A stretch of 36,887 bases of DNA from Verrucomicrobiaceae bacterium (GCA_027486585.1 JAIXOU010000042.1:1-36887), one strand, 5' to 3'. Counted from the first letter of the stretch, positions 8,601-17,580 are shown. Made by a program: numbers and translations. Notes: generated by a model not told the origin, from the sequence alone.

Positions 8601-10640
8601 ATGAACTTATCAAAGATTAGCGCATCCTTGTTCCTATGCGGCATTATGTTGGGATTAACGCCATCATACCACTGCGTTGCACAGGAAGATTTTGCACGCG
8701 GTATGGTGGTTTATAGTTCCACTTTGACGGAAGGTCCTGAGTACCACAAAGCCGCATTATATAGTGGATACCGCGTTGTTGCTGCCTGGCTGGATTTCGA
8801 TGTAGGTCAAAAGCAGCCATTGCATGTTGAGAGTGGTCTCGTCGTAAAAATAATCGATTTTAATGTTCTGAATCAGTACGGCAACGCCGTCCCGGTTTTC
8901 CGCATGGATATTACCTCAGACCAAGATATTCGCTCCATCACTGAGCTGAAGGGCACATTAATAGCTGCTTCAAAACGTTCCCCAAAACTGACAGCAACGG
9001 TGAATGCTACATGCGATGCATTGGACCAACAGATAACCGAATACAAGACCGGAATGGTACGCATCGGCGGGCGATGGATCGAGAGAAGCGCCATGAAGGT
9101 GGTTCAGTCTACAAAGGCCAGTTCCATCAATGTTGAGGGTCGTGAGTACCGCGGTGCTCGACTAATGTCTGCAAAAGAAGGGGTGGTGACGCTGGCACAT
9201 GATGGTGGCATCGCACGGGTGACGTTGTCGGCTCTGAGCGATGCGGCACGGTCAAGACTGGCTGCCGCCTTTCAACTCGACCTAACGAAGGTTGGAACTG
9301 CTGCCGTATCCTCGCCATCAATCCCATCCTCGCCAACGCCAACAACCATCACTCCGTCAACATCGCCGACGCTCGTTTTAGCGAAGCCTGCGGTGCTCCA
9401 GATCAATGCCCAAGGCTCGGGAACAAGTGGCGATGAGGCTCTGCGGGATGCCCTACGCGATGCGGTGCGACGAGCCGTCGGCACTTTTATCTCGACCGAG
9501 CAGGTCGTAAAAAACGACGAAATCATTCGCGATCAAGTCGTTGCGCATTCCGATGCCTTTGTGCAGGGGTATGACAAGATTTCCGAAAAACACGACGCTG
9601 AGCTGTTTCAAGTCAGCATCAGCGCACGCGTCGTGCGGTCCAAATTAGCAGAGAGGCTTGCCGCTAATGGTCTCATCGGCAAAACGGAATTGCAGGGGGA
9701 AAACATGTTCGCCGAAGCGCTTACGAAGTTGGACAAGGCCAATTCCGCGAAAGAACTGCTAACCAAGCTCTTCACCGGCTTCCCACACGCTTTCTGCCGT
9801 CCGCAACTCATCGGAAAACCTGCCATCACTGGCCAGACGGAGACAAGCGCCACGATGCGGCTGCGTGTGCGTGTCGGAGTGGATGCCCAAGCCTACGCAA
9901 CGTGGTATCAGCAGGCAGTGACCATACTGGGTCAAGTCTGTCAGCGAAAAAAGCCGTTTTTTATTCCTAGGGTGGAGCTGGAAGATCCATCGCGATTCAG
10001 AGAGGCATTCAACGGCAAACTTTACGATGAGACGCCAGCTACAGCGAACGACGATCCCGAGATTGCCCGATTCAACCCTCGGCTTGATGGCTTGGTCCCC
10101 GTCCTTCTTTGGAACGATCTTGGCTTGGAACCTCCTCGCGTTGGGATTAAGATTTGCGTGAGTAGGACGATGACCGGTTTCAACGGGGACGCTTACGATC
10201 TCGGCGTGGACGAGGCCTCCGCTGTGCTTAGCGTGCTGAAGAGCGCACGCAAATCAGGAGAAGACGCATGGAGGAGGCTCGACAAGATCAATGTGGCATT
10301 CCTGAATGCTGCGGGAGAAAACGTGCGAACAGGAGTGCTCGATTTGGGCAGTCGTGAGATTCAGCGGAACGGTGAATGGCTGGCTCCATACGGCGCTTTG
10401 TACGGTGATGGTGATGAAAAACAAAAAATTGCAAGTCGTCCACCTTACGAAGATGAACGCTCAATTCTCATCCAACCCGCTTTTGTCTTGGATGAGGAAA
10501 TATTCCAAACCTACTACAGGAAGATCTGGGACAGCGCCGGCCTCGCCACTGCAGGCGTAGCTTTCGATTTCGTGTTGGAGGTGCCATTGGAAGAAATCCG
10601 TGGCTTCCAGCGCTTGGAACTAAGCTGGCCGCAGGAATGA
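8601..10640 (+). CDS. Exported protein with FlgT/LPP20-like domain
   Basis: The frame is open from 8424, but I place the start at ATG 8601, where a clear signal peptide begins (MNLSKISASLFLCGIML, with a likely cut near CVAQ). This gives 679 residues. At about 176-220, VEGREYRGARLMSAKEG with VTLAHDGGIARVTLSAL is a small beta domain frequent in exported planctomycete and verrucomicrobial proteins. After a Pro/Ser/Thr linker comes an FlgT/LPP20-like segment: GDEALRDALRDAVRRAVGTF, SDAFVQGYDKISE and a beta strand, FQVSISARVV. The C-terminal half is unrecognised. The domain type is tied to outer-membrane lipoproteins and flagellar-type assemblies, so a periplasmic role is likely. It converges on a three-gene - strand operon with a 9-bp gap and shares its helical motif. 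Confidence 0.7.
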   Translation: MNLSKISASLFLCGIMLGLTPSYHCVAQEDFARGMVVYSSTLTEGPEYHKAALYSGYRVVAAWLDFDVGQKQPLHVESGLVVKIIDFNVLNQYGNAVPVFRMDITSDQDIRSITELKGTLIAASKRSPKLTATVNATCDALDQQITEYKTGMVRIGGRWIERSAMKVVQSTKASSINVEGREYRGARLMSAKEGVVTLAHDGGIARVTLSALSDAARSRLAAAFQLDLTKVGTAAVSSPSIPSSPTPTTITPSTSPTLVLAKPAVLQINAQGSGTSGDEALRDALRDAVRRAVGTFISTEQVVKNDEIIRDQVVAHSDAFVQGYDKISEKHDAELFQVSISARVVRSKLAERLAANGLIGKTELQGENMFAEALTKLDKANSAKELLTKLFTGFPHAFCRPQLIGKPAITGQTETSATMRLRVRVGVDAQAYATWYQQAVTILGQVCQRKKPFFIPRVELEDPSRFREAFNGKLYDETPATANDDPEIARFNPRLDGLVPVLLWNDLGLEPPRVGIKICVSRTMTGFNGDAYDLGVDEASAVLSVLKSARKSGEDAWRRLDKINVAFLNAAGENVRTGVLDLGSREIQRNGEWLAPYGALYGDGDEKQKIASRPPYEDERSILIQPAFVLDEEIFQTYYRKIWDSAGLATAGVAFDFVLEVPLEEIRGFQRLELSWPQE

Positions 10641-10649
10641 CGCCACAGC

Positions 10650-11165
10650 TCACTGTAATGCACGTCCAACCGCGAGGAAGAACAGGCTGCCATCCGCACT
10701 TTTCCATGTTCCTATCTGCTCTGGGGCCTGCAATGTCGCCTGCACGGAGGTGCGGGTGGTTTCATCGAGTTCTTTCAAAGACTTACCTTTCTTGCTTTTC
10801 TCGGTCGTTTCCACTGTGGTCTTCTCCGTAAGCTTTGTCTCCGTCTGCACTTTGGTCGGTTCAATGTACTCGGCCACGGCACGCAAGGCGTTGATTTTAG
10901 CCACCCGGAGCTGACGCACACGCTCAGCAGGTTCGTTTCCCTTCACCGCAGTCACTCCCACGGCAATGAAAAAGCGCCTTCCATTCTTTTCGACGACCGC
11001 AGCACCGCCATCCTGAGCCAATACGGGGTTCAAGCAGATGATTTCCTGGTAGCCAGGCAAAAAGGTGCCATTAGCAAAAGGCCCTGACTGTTGAGCCAAG
11101 GTGGGAAATGTGCCACACACGAGCGTGGCGGCCAAGATCAAGGTTTGGAGACGGGAGGAGGCCAT
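10650..11165 (-). CDS. Exported LPP20-like small protein
   Basis: This 171-residue protein has a classical signal peptide (TLILAATLVCGTFPTLAQ). The mature part holds strands (FFIAVGVTAVKG and FFLAVGRALQ) around an Ala-rich helix, VRQLRVAKINALRAVAEYI, followed by a Thr/Lys/Glu-rich region (TETKLTEKTTVETTEKS). This strand-helix-strand plan resembles LPP20-family periplasmic proteins. It is the last gene of a three-gene - strand operon, overlapping the preceding gene's end by 28 bp, and is convergent with the exported gene ending at 10640. The specific role is unknown. Confidence 0.7.
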   Translation of the reverse strand: MASSRLQTLILAATLVCGTFPTLAQQSGPFANGTFLPGYQEIICLNPVLAQDGGAAVVEKNGRRFFIAVGVTAVKGNEPAERVRQLRVAKINALRAVAEYIEPTKVQTETKLTEKTTVETTEKSKKGKSLKELDETTRTSVQATLQAPEQIGTWKSADGSLFFLAVGRALQ

Positions 11166-11965
11166 TTTTGGAGGATTTCTTTACGGAAGTCGGCGGCGCT
11201 ATTTGGGCGATGGGTTAGAACGGCCAGATCCACAAGTTTCTCTAATAGGTTTCTATCTGGCTCCCTCGTCAGCACATAAAGCTGGTGGTGGGCTTTCAAG
11301 CTTGCTTCGAGATCACCATGGCGTTCGTGATATTCGCCGAGGAAAACCAATGCGGACTTCGCCGCATCGTTCTTCACGCCCAGGCGCAAGTTGACCTCGG
11401 CGCTGGCAGCATGTGCGTGATCAAGTGTCTCTGCGTCCTGTACTCCCAATTCAGTGAGGCGACCCAGCAGCCTTGCGGCGGCGGAAAAGTCTCCTATTGC
11501 CATCAGCGCCTTCGCTTGGTTGCGGCCACGGTCTGAGTTGAGTTTTGTTTCAACTTGTAAATCGGACTCCCGTGCGACAAGCACGGCAAAAAGACCCTGT
11601 CGACCCGCCAGGCGATAAATGGCCGCCGTTTGCGCCGATTTCACTTCGCCCTTCACATCAAAAAGTTCCCGGTCTTGCTCTGGCAAAACAGATGTCAGAA
11701 GCCTCCGCCGGGCATCGTCTATTGCGGCTTTCTCCTCTATTGCGCGGCCTTTGGCGGTGCCTAGCGCATCCACCGCAGTGCTATGGCCGGTAGCAATGCG
11801 GTAATCCTTCACGGTCCAAGCACCCGGCCCTTCCCAAGCAGCTGAAGGCACTCCGGCACAACAATAAGTATTCTTGGTGAGAATTTTGGTATCTAAATCA
11901 GAAGCGATCGCTCCCGAAACAGCAAGCGCCAGAGAGACGCGAGCCATGAAGCGGAATGAACGCAT
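11138..11965 (-). CDS. Exported helical-repeat protein
   Basis: This 275-residue protein has an N-terminal signal peptide (VSLALAVSGAIA). A second ATG six codons in (11947) would give a more compact one. The first part has the operon's recurring Ala-rich helix (GRAIEEKAAIDDARRRLL) and a strand (LFAVLVARESD). The second half is a set of paired helices (QAKALMAIGDFSAAARLLG, ETLDHAHAASAEVNL, ESALVFLGEYHERHG-like, LKAHHQLYVL) that read as TPR-type repeats, which mediate protein-protein contacts. It is the middle gene of the - strand operon, 11 bp after the upstream gene and overlapping the downstream one. A scaffold role with its two neighbours is inferred. Confidence 0.65.
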   Translation of the reverse strand: MRSFRFMARVSLALAVSGAIASDLDTKILTKNTYCCAGVPSAAWEGPGAWTVKDYRIATGHSTAVDALGTAKGRAIEEKAAIDDARRRLLTSVLPEQDRELFDVKGEVKSAQTAAIYRLAGRQGLFAVLVARESDLQVETKLNSDRGRNQAKALMAIGDFSAAARLLGRLTELGVQDAETLDHAHAASAEVNLRLGVKNDAAKSALVFLGEYHERHGDLEASLKAHHQLYVLTREPDRNLLEKLVDLAVLTHRPNSAADFRKEILQKWPPPVSKP

Positions 11966-11976
11966 GGTGTGTTCGT

Positions 11977-12669
11977 TTAGAAGTCCTTGATCGCCGGATT
12001 TGTCTTCTTTTCCGCAGCGGGTTTCTCTTCCGGGCTACTTCTCGGAGCGTTGCCGCCACTGGCACCTCCAAAACCTGGGCCTGTCATAACTTGCGCCATC
12101 GCACTTGCTTGAGCGATAGTTTTTTCGTTCATGCCCATGATAAGCAGGTACTCGGGTTCCGCCGCTGACGTCACCTCCGAATGCAACACGATGAGGCCGC
12201 GAAGCAACGCCTGCGCCTTGCTGGCTGAAATCTCAGATGTGGCCTTGATCTCAGAGCCCTGCTGGGATCGCATTTTCACAGTGTTCCCCGCCGCGTCCTT
12301 GGAGCTTTCGCCTTTAGTGGCAATCATCGTGGTATTATTTGCAGCCTCCAGGAAAACACATTCTTCAGAGAGAAACTTCGCCAAGGCTTGCTTGCATTTG
12401 GTTTCGGCCTCTTTGCGAGCGAGTTGTTTGCCCTTGGCCGCACCCAGCACATCCTCAATCACAACGCTGGCTTTCACGGTGAGGGATTTGAAGCTGCCGT
12501 CCTCGTTGACCTTCACACCAAGTACACCATCAGGTTGTGCGGCCAATTCCGCGGCCAAGTCAGTCTGCTTGGGCTCTTCGAGAACGACTTTTTCCTGAGC
12601 CTCTGCGAAGTGCAGGTTGATTGCGAGAAAGAGGAGAAATAGTGTTCGCATACGGGAAATCTTGATCAT
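11977..12669 (-). CDS. Exported LPP20-like protein, first of operon
   Basis: This 230-residue protein has a signal peptide, RTLFLLFLAINLHFAEAQ. The frame begins at ATG 12669, where AAGGA lies unusually close (3 bp). ATG 12651 starts directly at the signal core. The mature chain has KGKQLARKEAETKCKQALAK, the same type of amphipathic Ala/Lys helix seen in the neighbours, then a polar stretch, a second helix (ISASKAQALLRGLIVL) and a strand (EYLLIMGMNE). The tail is Gly/Pro/Lys-rich and probably disordered. It is the first gene of the - strand operon. The function is unknown; a cell-envelope complex with the neighbouring exported proteins is inferred. Confidence 0.65.
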   Translation of the reverse strand: MIKISRMRTLFLLFLAINLHFAEAQEKVVLEEPKQTDLAAELAAQPDGVLGVKVNEDGSFKSLTVKASVVIEDVLGAAKGKQLARKEAETKCKQALAKFLSEECVFLEAANNTTMIATKGESSKDAAGNTVKMRSQQGSEIKATSEISASKAQALLRGLIVLHSEVTSAAEPEYLLIMGMNEKTIAQASAMAQVMTGPGFGGASGGNAPRSSPEEKPAAEKKTNPAIKDF

Positions 12670-12739
12670 ACATCCTTAAGAACCATTCTTTCTAAATAAA
12701 GTCAAGCTCTTGGTTGGTAGAGGTATCGACGGCTACTTA

Positions 12740-13075
12740 TTATATGGATTGAGCTCTCATAATATGAAAGTAATTTTGCAAAGAAGACACAAGCAAACCT
12801 CTAAATTTTGACTCCGGACGCAGGTTCGCCTTCTTCGCCTTGGCAATCTCGCGCTCCAAAATCCTCTGCGTCCCCATCCACCGCTCCGGATTCGGGTCCG
12901 TGCTTCCTGCATGAATCGCATTCACACAAATGTTGAGAATGTCCCCGCCGCTAAGGCCCTTGGATAGCTCCGATAGAACTGCATCATCAGCCTGAACCCG
13001 ATCAGGATTGGGGAGATGAAGGGCGAACAGTTCCCAGCGCATGGAGGCGTCGATGACCAGTTTGATCGATTGACA
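12740..13075 (-). pseudogene. AAA+ ATPase C-terminal remnant
   Basis: The frame, which has an internal ATG at 13042, encodes a typical AAA+ lid region. RWELFALHLPNPDRVQADDA is followed by LSELSKGLSGGDILNICVNA (the helix after sensor 2 in many AAA proteins) and an ending helix, ILEREIAKAKKA. Walker A, Walker B and the arginine finger are all missing, and the frame upstream degrades to a stop near 13100. It is therefore a fragment of a gene that would normally lie downstream of the VIT/vWA gene in a MerR-VIT-AAA operon. A second, shorter remnant of the same region lies at 13633-13731. Confidence 0.75.
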
Positions 13076-13224
13076 AATTTGAGTCGAATGGGAATGGATT
13101 CATGCATTCATAGGCCGTCAATGTGGCGTGTCCCACTCTGACAACCTCATGCCACCTAACAGCAGAACCTCCGCCGCTGCCGCGATAGTCCGTTTGGTAT
13201 CCTAAGCAGTGGTCACCTAATTGC

Positions 13225-13596
13225 ATGAAAATATTCGCCAGTCTCGCTCTCTTCCTCTTTGTTGCATCGGCCCACGCCGGGGGAATAATCGCCGTCCTCA
13301 AATCTCCTTCGTCGGTAGAGCGCCGCGATGCCCAGAGCGGTTCCTACAAAGGTTCGATTTCAGTAAATAATGCCATTTCGGTGGGCTGCGATGGCGAAAC
13401 AATCGCAGTGCTTTTGGCAAGCGGGACTGTAAACCGTTACAATGCCCAGACTGGATCTTACCAGGGTTCCATCTCGGTCAGTGGTAAACCCTCCACCGTT
13501 CAAGTGAGCGGTGGGGTTATCGCAGTAACGACCGAACGCAGTCTGAATCGCTACAATGCCAAAAACGGTTCGTATATCGGCTCAAGCTCACTTTGA
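13225..13596 (+). CDS. Small secreted repeat (propeller-like) protein
   Basis: This 123-residue protein has a signal peptide (MKIFASLALFLFVASAHA). The rest is about three copies of a unit of about 33 residues: a hydrophobic strand (GGIIAVL, GETIAVLL, GGVIAVTT) followed by a turn like NRYNAQTGSYQGSISV. The unit resembles a blade of PQQ/WD-type beta-propellers, but three units cannot close a propeller, so it may oligomerise or be truncated at its end (the last unit stops at YIGSSSL). It lies on the strand opposite to, and between, two remnants of the AAA ATPase gene, so it is probably an insertion. No Shine-Dalgarno is visible. Confidence 0.65.
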   Translation: MKIFASLALFLFVASAHAGGIIAVLKSPSSVERRDAQSGSYKGSISVNNAISVGCDGETIAVLLASGTVNRYNAQTGSYQGSISVSGKPSTVQVSGGVIAVTTERSLNRYNAKNGSYIGSSSL

Positions 13597-13632
13597 TTCA
13601 CGACGAATTGTTTCAACCAGCCCCCCTCACAC

Positions 13633-13731
13633 CTACTCTCCGTCCCCGCCGCTGAGCTCTTTGGAAAGCTCCGAGGGAGCTACACAATCCGACTGAACCC
13701 GATCTGGGTTGGAGAGATGAATGGATACCGC
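13633..13731 (-). pseudogene. Second AAA+ ATPase lid remnant
   Basis: This - strand frame reads HLSNPDRVQSDCVAP then SELSKELSGGD, ending in a stop, and is clearly related to HLPNPDRVQADDAV and LSELSKGLSGGD of the remnant at 12740-13075. Only about 30 residues survive. It lies 52 bp from the VIT/vWA stop, where the ATPase gene of the module would begin or end. Because only the lid is present, it cannot be functional. Confidence 0.7.
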
Positions 13732-13783
13732 GCCTCAAAGCAGGCGCGATTTCGCCGATTGATACAGGGGGGCGTTGCCGATT

Positions 13784-16045
13784 TCAGGCGTCTTGCTCAG
13801 CTCGCCATTCACGTAGATGTTCTAGCATGACCTGAACCCCTTCATCGTTGATGGGTTGTAATAGCGATTCAAGCTGATCCAGGGTGCTGTCTGGCTGAGC
13901 GAGTTGTTTGGCCTGGGTTTCCAGTAGCTTGTGCCTTTGCGCGCCGAGGATCTGTCCGGCCCAGTGCAGTAGGGCAAGGTAAATCTGCAGGTTGATGGCA
14001 TGCGGCAGGTGGAATTTTTTCTCCATTGTCTGCCGGAGCGATTTCACCCAGGAGTCAGCCATAGCGGGGGCTGGGTCATGGGCAGAATTCTTTCGGGAGC
14101 CTAGCACGCACTGACTTGAAGTCTGTGGAACGAAGTATTGCATGAAAGGCACGAACTCCATCAACCGATCCTGCGGGGCTGGACGTGATGGCGGTAGGGC
14201 AGGGGGCCTGCTCATTGGCGTTGGGGAAGGTGCAAATCTCTTATTGGACACGACTGAGGCAGCAAAGGGACTTGCCAGTGAGGGCTGCACCACAGCTTGT
14301 TCAGCGATGGTGGTTTTTGCCGCTTCATCCCAGGCCACAAAGGCGGCTCCCTTGCAGATCAGGTTGTGCTGGACCGCCAGCTCAACGGCCGCAGTTTGCT
14401 CGCCCTGTTTTTGCAAGTTGCTGATCCGTCGTTTGGCCCACGTAAGGCGGGCTGTTTCGCTTTCCTCTGCCTGGTCGAGATCCCATTTCATGGACCATGA
14501 GCGACCGTCCGGCAGGGAAGCGGTCAATTTGACCAGACTTAAACCCTGCACCCGCAGCGGAATTAGCAGCACTTCGCCCGCATGCAGATCCATCAATCCG
14601 CGCTCGGGCGAGGGAACTTCCACGCCCTTTGGAAGTTTCAGGTTGGTCAGCACTGGGCGGCGTAGCGTGCAAGCCAACTTGCGCACGGCTTCGGGAATGT
14701 CATCCTGCGGCGTCATCAGCGTGCAGCGCCCGCCAGTTTCAGCAGCCAACTGTTGCAAAAACGCGTCATTGACCGCGCTGTCGATGCCAAAGGTGTGCAC
14801 GGGCAGTTTAGCGGCCTTGGCGCTGCGCATCAATTCCAGGATCGAGGTCTCGTTTCCGACTTGGCCATCGGTGATGACAATGAGCCTCGAAGGCACTCCT
14901 CGACTATGTTTGGCACGAACTGCCAGCACATGCTCGAGGGCCGGCAGCAATGCGGTACCGCCCTGGGTATCAATCTGGTCAAAGTTTTGAAAGGCAGGGT
15001 CGGCGAGCATTTCGTCGCGCAGCATTGGGGAATCCGAAAAGTCCTGGAAACTGCTTTCAAAACAGGTGATCCAAACGCGGTCCATGGGGCTGAGCTCTTG
15101 GACAAAGGCCTTCAAGGCTTTGGCAGATTGCTCCCAATTCACGCCTTCCATGCTGCCAGAGCGATCGAGGAGGAAATACACGTCCTGCTGAAATTGCTGC
15201 ACGGCATCCGTCTGAAGCGGAGCACGCAACTGAAGCAGACCATAGCGCCATTCCTCATGGAGATATCCCCAAGCCTTTGGTTTCGCTTCGGTAGGGCTGG
15301 ATTCCTGCCAACGCAGCACCAAATCGCGATCCGGCACATGCTGTTCTCCAGCCAACTCCACCTCAAGATATGTGCCTTGCGCATCCACCTGCACCGAATG
15401 CGTGGGGCTGTTAAGGCTATTGGCCTTCAGTTCATCCGCGTCCAAAGTGCCTCGAACATAAATCGTTGCCGAATCGGGGTGGTCGCGGCTAATGCGCGGC
15501 GGACTGAGACGTGATGCATCCGGGACTTCGTCAGTATCATCGCTAACTCCCGATCCGCGGTTGGAGCGCAGAAGCGGCTTACCCGGCATGTAACGGACAC
15601 CTGGGGTGAAGGGCACACGCAGACTCAGTTGATCCCCCAGGCGCTCCAGAGGCTGCAGATAAGCGAAGCAAACCTTAATACGATCCCCGGGGGCTACATT
15701 GCCGAGTTGGAGAGTGAAGAGATTGTCGCGAACCGACTCGACTAGGGCTGTGCGATGGCCTTGTGCCTTCTTCTCGGCAGCGACGCGGCGAGCTTCTTTT
15801 TCCTCCATCACAATGGCTCGAACGATACGGTCATTGACGTGCATTTCACAGCGATACACGGAGGCTTCGCCCGGCAGCGGGAAGGTGTAGGTGACATCGA
15901 GCGACTTACGCGCCGTTTGTTGAAAGATCTGCTCCATTTCGACACTGGCCAGGTCGCCAGTGACGCGGAAACGGGCTTCGACATGCTCCAGGGGAAGCGA
16001 GATGCGGGTTGAGGTGAGTTGGGCGATGAGTCCAAATGAGTTCAT
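13784..16045 (-). CDS. VIT + von Willebrand A domain protein
   Basis: This 753-residue protein lacks a signal peptide. An N-terminal VIT (inter-alpha-trypsin-like) domain at about 1-135 has the typical strands VEMEQIFQQTARKSLDVTYT and FPLPGEASVYRCEMHV. A vWA domain begins near 286 with FLLDRSGSM (MIDAS Asp294, Ser296, Ser298). TQGGTALLPAL and LIVITDGQ complete the metal site. The C-terminal 200 residues have a Pro-rich linker and a helical end. Such proteins usually bind partner proteins in a metal-dependent way and pair with an AAA+ ATPase, like MoxR/vWA chaperone systems. Here the MerR-type regulator is directly upstream (11-bp gap), but the ATPase is reduced to remnants downstream. The gene itself looks intact. 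Confidence 0.9.
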   Translation of the reverse strand: MNSFGLIAQLTSTRISLPLEHVEARFRVTGDLASVEMEQIFQQTARKSLDVTYTFPLPGEASVYRCEMHVNDRIVRAIVMEEKEARRVAAEKKAQGHRTALVESVRDNLFTLQLGNVAPGDRIKVCFAYLQPLERLGDQLSLRVPFTPGVRYMPGKPLLRSNRGSGVSDDTDEVPDASRLSPPRISRDHPDSATIYVRGTLDADELKANSLNSPTHSVQVDAQGTYLEVELAGEQHVPDRDLVLRWQESSPTEAKPKAWGYLHEEWRYGLLQLRAPLQTDAVQQFQQDVYFLLDRSGSMEGVNWEQSAKALKAFVQELSPMDRVWITCFESSFQDFSDSPMLRDEMLADPAFQNFDQIDTQGGTALLPALEHVLAVRAKHSRGVPSRLIVITDGQVGNETSILELMRSAKAAKLPVHTFGIDSAVNDAFLQQLAAETGGRCTLMTPQDDIPEAVRKLACTLRRPVLTNLKLPKGVEVPSPERGLMDLHAGEVLLIPLRVQGLSLVKLTASLPDGRSWSMKWDLDQAEESETARLTWAKRRISNLQKQGEQTAAVELAVQHNLICKGAAFVAWDEAAKTTIAEQAVVQPSLASPFAASVVSNKRFAPSPTPMSRPPALPPSRPAPQDRLMEFVPFMQYFVPQTSSQCVLGSRKNSAHDPAPAMADSWVKSLRQTMEKKFHLPHAINLQIYLALLHWAGQILGAQRHKLLETQAKQLAQPDSTLDQLESLLQPINDEGVQVMLEHLREWRAEQDA

Positions 16046-16056
16046 GGGTAGAGAAA

Positions 16057-16518
16057 TTAGGGCGTGTTGAGGATGTGGAGGATGTTGCGAATTTGTGATT
16101 CCGTGAGGCGCAGGTGCGGCCGTCTGCTGACCAAAAGAAAATCTGGCCCTAGAGGCACCGTCTGCATGGGGACAGTGACAGCACTCTCCGGACTGGCGGA
16201 CAATTCGTGTGCTCGCTTGGATTCAGTGGCTTGTAGGATGCCTAGCAGCTCCTCATTGGTGCGGCTAAAGAGCAGCGAATGAATTCGGGTTAGTGGCATG
16301 CCTTCTGCCTGCATAACGCGCACGGCGCAGGCTTGAAGGTAGTGGCGTTCGGAAAAGCCACCGCCAGCCTCCGGCGCGTCCATCAATCCCAAGGTGCGGT
16401 AGTAGCGCAAGGTCCGAGGCTGGGTGTCGGTGGCGACCTGGCCATTGGCAGGAACCACGCCGTGCTTGTCGCACCACGCGGTCACTTTGATAGCAAGTTT
16501 TTCAATGGAAAGATTCAT
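16057..16518 (-). CDS. MerR-type regulator of the VIT module
   Basis: The best start is ATG 16518 (153 residues, MNLSIEKLAIKVTAWC), since the shortened copy at 17431 starts identically. An upstream in-frame ATG at 16542 exists. The first 80 residues form a MerR-type winged helix: TLRYYRTLGLMDAPE, then GFSERHYLQACAVRVMQAE and MPLTRIHSLL. The rest is helical and variable and carries no obvious ligand-binding domain, so it may be regulated by protein contacts or act as a simple activator. It is the first gene of the MerR-VIT operon and probably controls it. A head-only duplicate lies 0.7 kb upstream. Confidence 0.85.
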   Translation of the reverse strand: MNLSIEKLAIKVTAWCDKHGVVPANGQVATDTQPRTLRYYRTLGLMDAPEAGGGFSERHYLQACAVRVMQAEGMPLTRIHSLLFSRTNEELLGILQATESKRAHELSASPESAVTVPMQTVPLGPDFLLVSRRPHLRLTESQIRNILHILNTP

Positions 16519-16613
16519 GGTTGAATGCATTGACAGTGGCAATCTGATTGTGCGCGAGGACTTTGAATGCTTCTTCTTTCAAGGGAAGGATTTATAAGAC
16601 AGTGTTTAAATCA

Positions 16614-17207
16614 TTAATTCTGATTCTCCTGCCAACCCTTGCGATGCTTCGCCTTGCGGCCGATTTCGCGCGACTTTTTGTTGCCGTGGCAAAGCAGGCG
16701 GAAATCCTTGGTCCAAAGGACACAGCGATTCGGAAGCTTTTCACCTAAAATGATCTCCGGCAGGCATCCCCTCATACCGATGGGTTCTTTCGTATCCCGG
16801 TAATTCTCCAGATCAGGGTCAAACCACTGGGCATACCATTCCTTGCCTGCAATGAACCACGGATCATTGACCCACTGAACGCCGACCGTTGCGCCATGTT
16901 CATCCTTCTTCAAAATTTTTGTCTCAGTGATCTCGTGGTGGTCTTCTTGCTGGAGACTGGCAAAAGATTGGTAGTCGTCGTTAAAGCTGCACCAGTCGGT
17001 ATTTAGCTTCAATCGCGTGGAATCCGGAAGGCGCACGAGCGTGATATAATGAATTTGATTGTTGGGACGATGCCGATTTTGACGATTGAGCATCGGCACC
17101 CAGTTGCGAACGAATCGCTCACCGGTTAGCCAGGACATGATCGGAACCAGGTGGCTGCCCGCGCCAAGAAACGGGACGGGCTTTTTGTGAAGTTTGATCG
17201 CAAGCAT
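16614..17207 (-). CDS. Unknown 197-residue protein
   Basis: The ORF starts 5 bp after the stop of a truncated MerR copy (17213-17431) and may be translated with it. It has no signal peptide. The sequence mixes beta strands (QIHYITLVRLPDSTRLKL, TVGVQWVNDPWF) with Trp/Asp-rich loops (GKEWYAQWFDPDLENYRD) and ends in a basic tail (KKSREIGRKAKHRKG). I do not recognise a family. Composition and length support a real gene. The intact MerR copy lies downstream of it, so it sits as cargo between two MerR copies. Confidence 0.55.
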   Translation of the reverse strand: MLAIKLHKKPVPFLGAGSHLVPIMSWLTGERFVRNWVPMLNRQNRHRPNNQIHYITLVRLPDSTRLKLNTDWCSFNDDYQSFASLQQEDHHEITETKILKKDEHGATVGVQWVNDPWFIAGKEWYAQWFDPDLENYRDTKEPIGMRGCLPEIILGEKLPNRCVLWTKDFRLLCHGNKKSREIGRKAKHRKGWQENQN

Positions 17208-17212
17208 GGTCT

Positions 17213-17431
17213 TCAGAAGTAAGAGTGAAATAGGGCGAGGCTGGCATCTAAATCATGCCTTTGGGAGAATCCACCACCTGACGTCGGCGGGGCCATCGGT
17301 CGCAGGGCGCGGTAGTAGCGTAGGGGCTGAGGCTGGGGGGCCGTGGCGACCTGGCCATTGGCAGGTAGCACCCCGTGCTGGTCGCACCAGGCGGTCACTT
17401 TGTTAGCAAGTTCTTCAATGGAAAGATTCAT
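17213..17431 (-). pseudogene. Truncated copy of the MerR regulator
   Basis: This copy begins MNLSIEELANKVTAWCDQHG and matches the intact MerR (start 16518) through the winged helix to GGGFSQRH. It then diverges and stops after about 72 residues. Changes in the recognition region (QPLRYYRALRPMAP against RTLRYYRTLGLMDA) and loss of the second helical part make DNA binding unlikely. The similarity also includes the sequence just upstream of the start (ATTGACAGTG). Confidence 0.8.
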
Positions 17432-17445
17432 GTCCGAATGAATTG

Positions 17446-17458
17446 ACAGTGTTACTGT
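17446..17458. promoter_or_regulatory. Perfect palindrome upstream of MerR copy
   Basis: ACAGT-GTT-ACTGT is a 5-3-5 palindrome centred 21 bp upstream of the truncated MerR start, within the preserved ATTGACAGTG block. The intact copy's upstream region (16529-16545) keeps only one half. It may be a regulator operator, retained in the pseudogene copy. This is a pattern-based guess. Confidence 0.3.
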
Positions 17459-17580
17459 AAATCCAATTTGACAAATTCTTTTTTGAATTAAAAATTAGGT
17501 CGTGGATTAGCACGCGTCTGCTCCAAAATTGCCTGCGAATTCCATTTGTCTCTATCCCAGCCACATCTTTCCTGAAAGCC

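Noticed and set aside
14142..15514. Long + strand ORFs opposite the VIT/vWA gene
   Set aside because: They lie entirely antisense to a clearly conserved protein, and their translations are rich in Ser, Arg and Cys without any motif.
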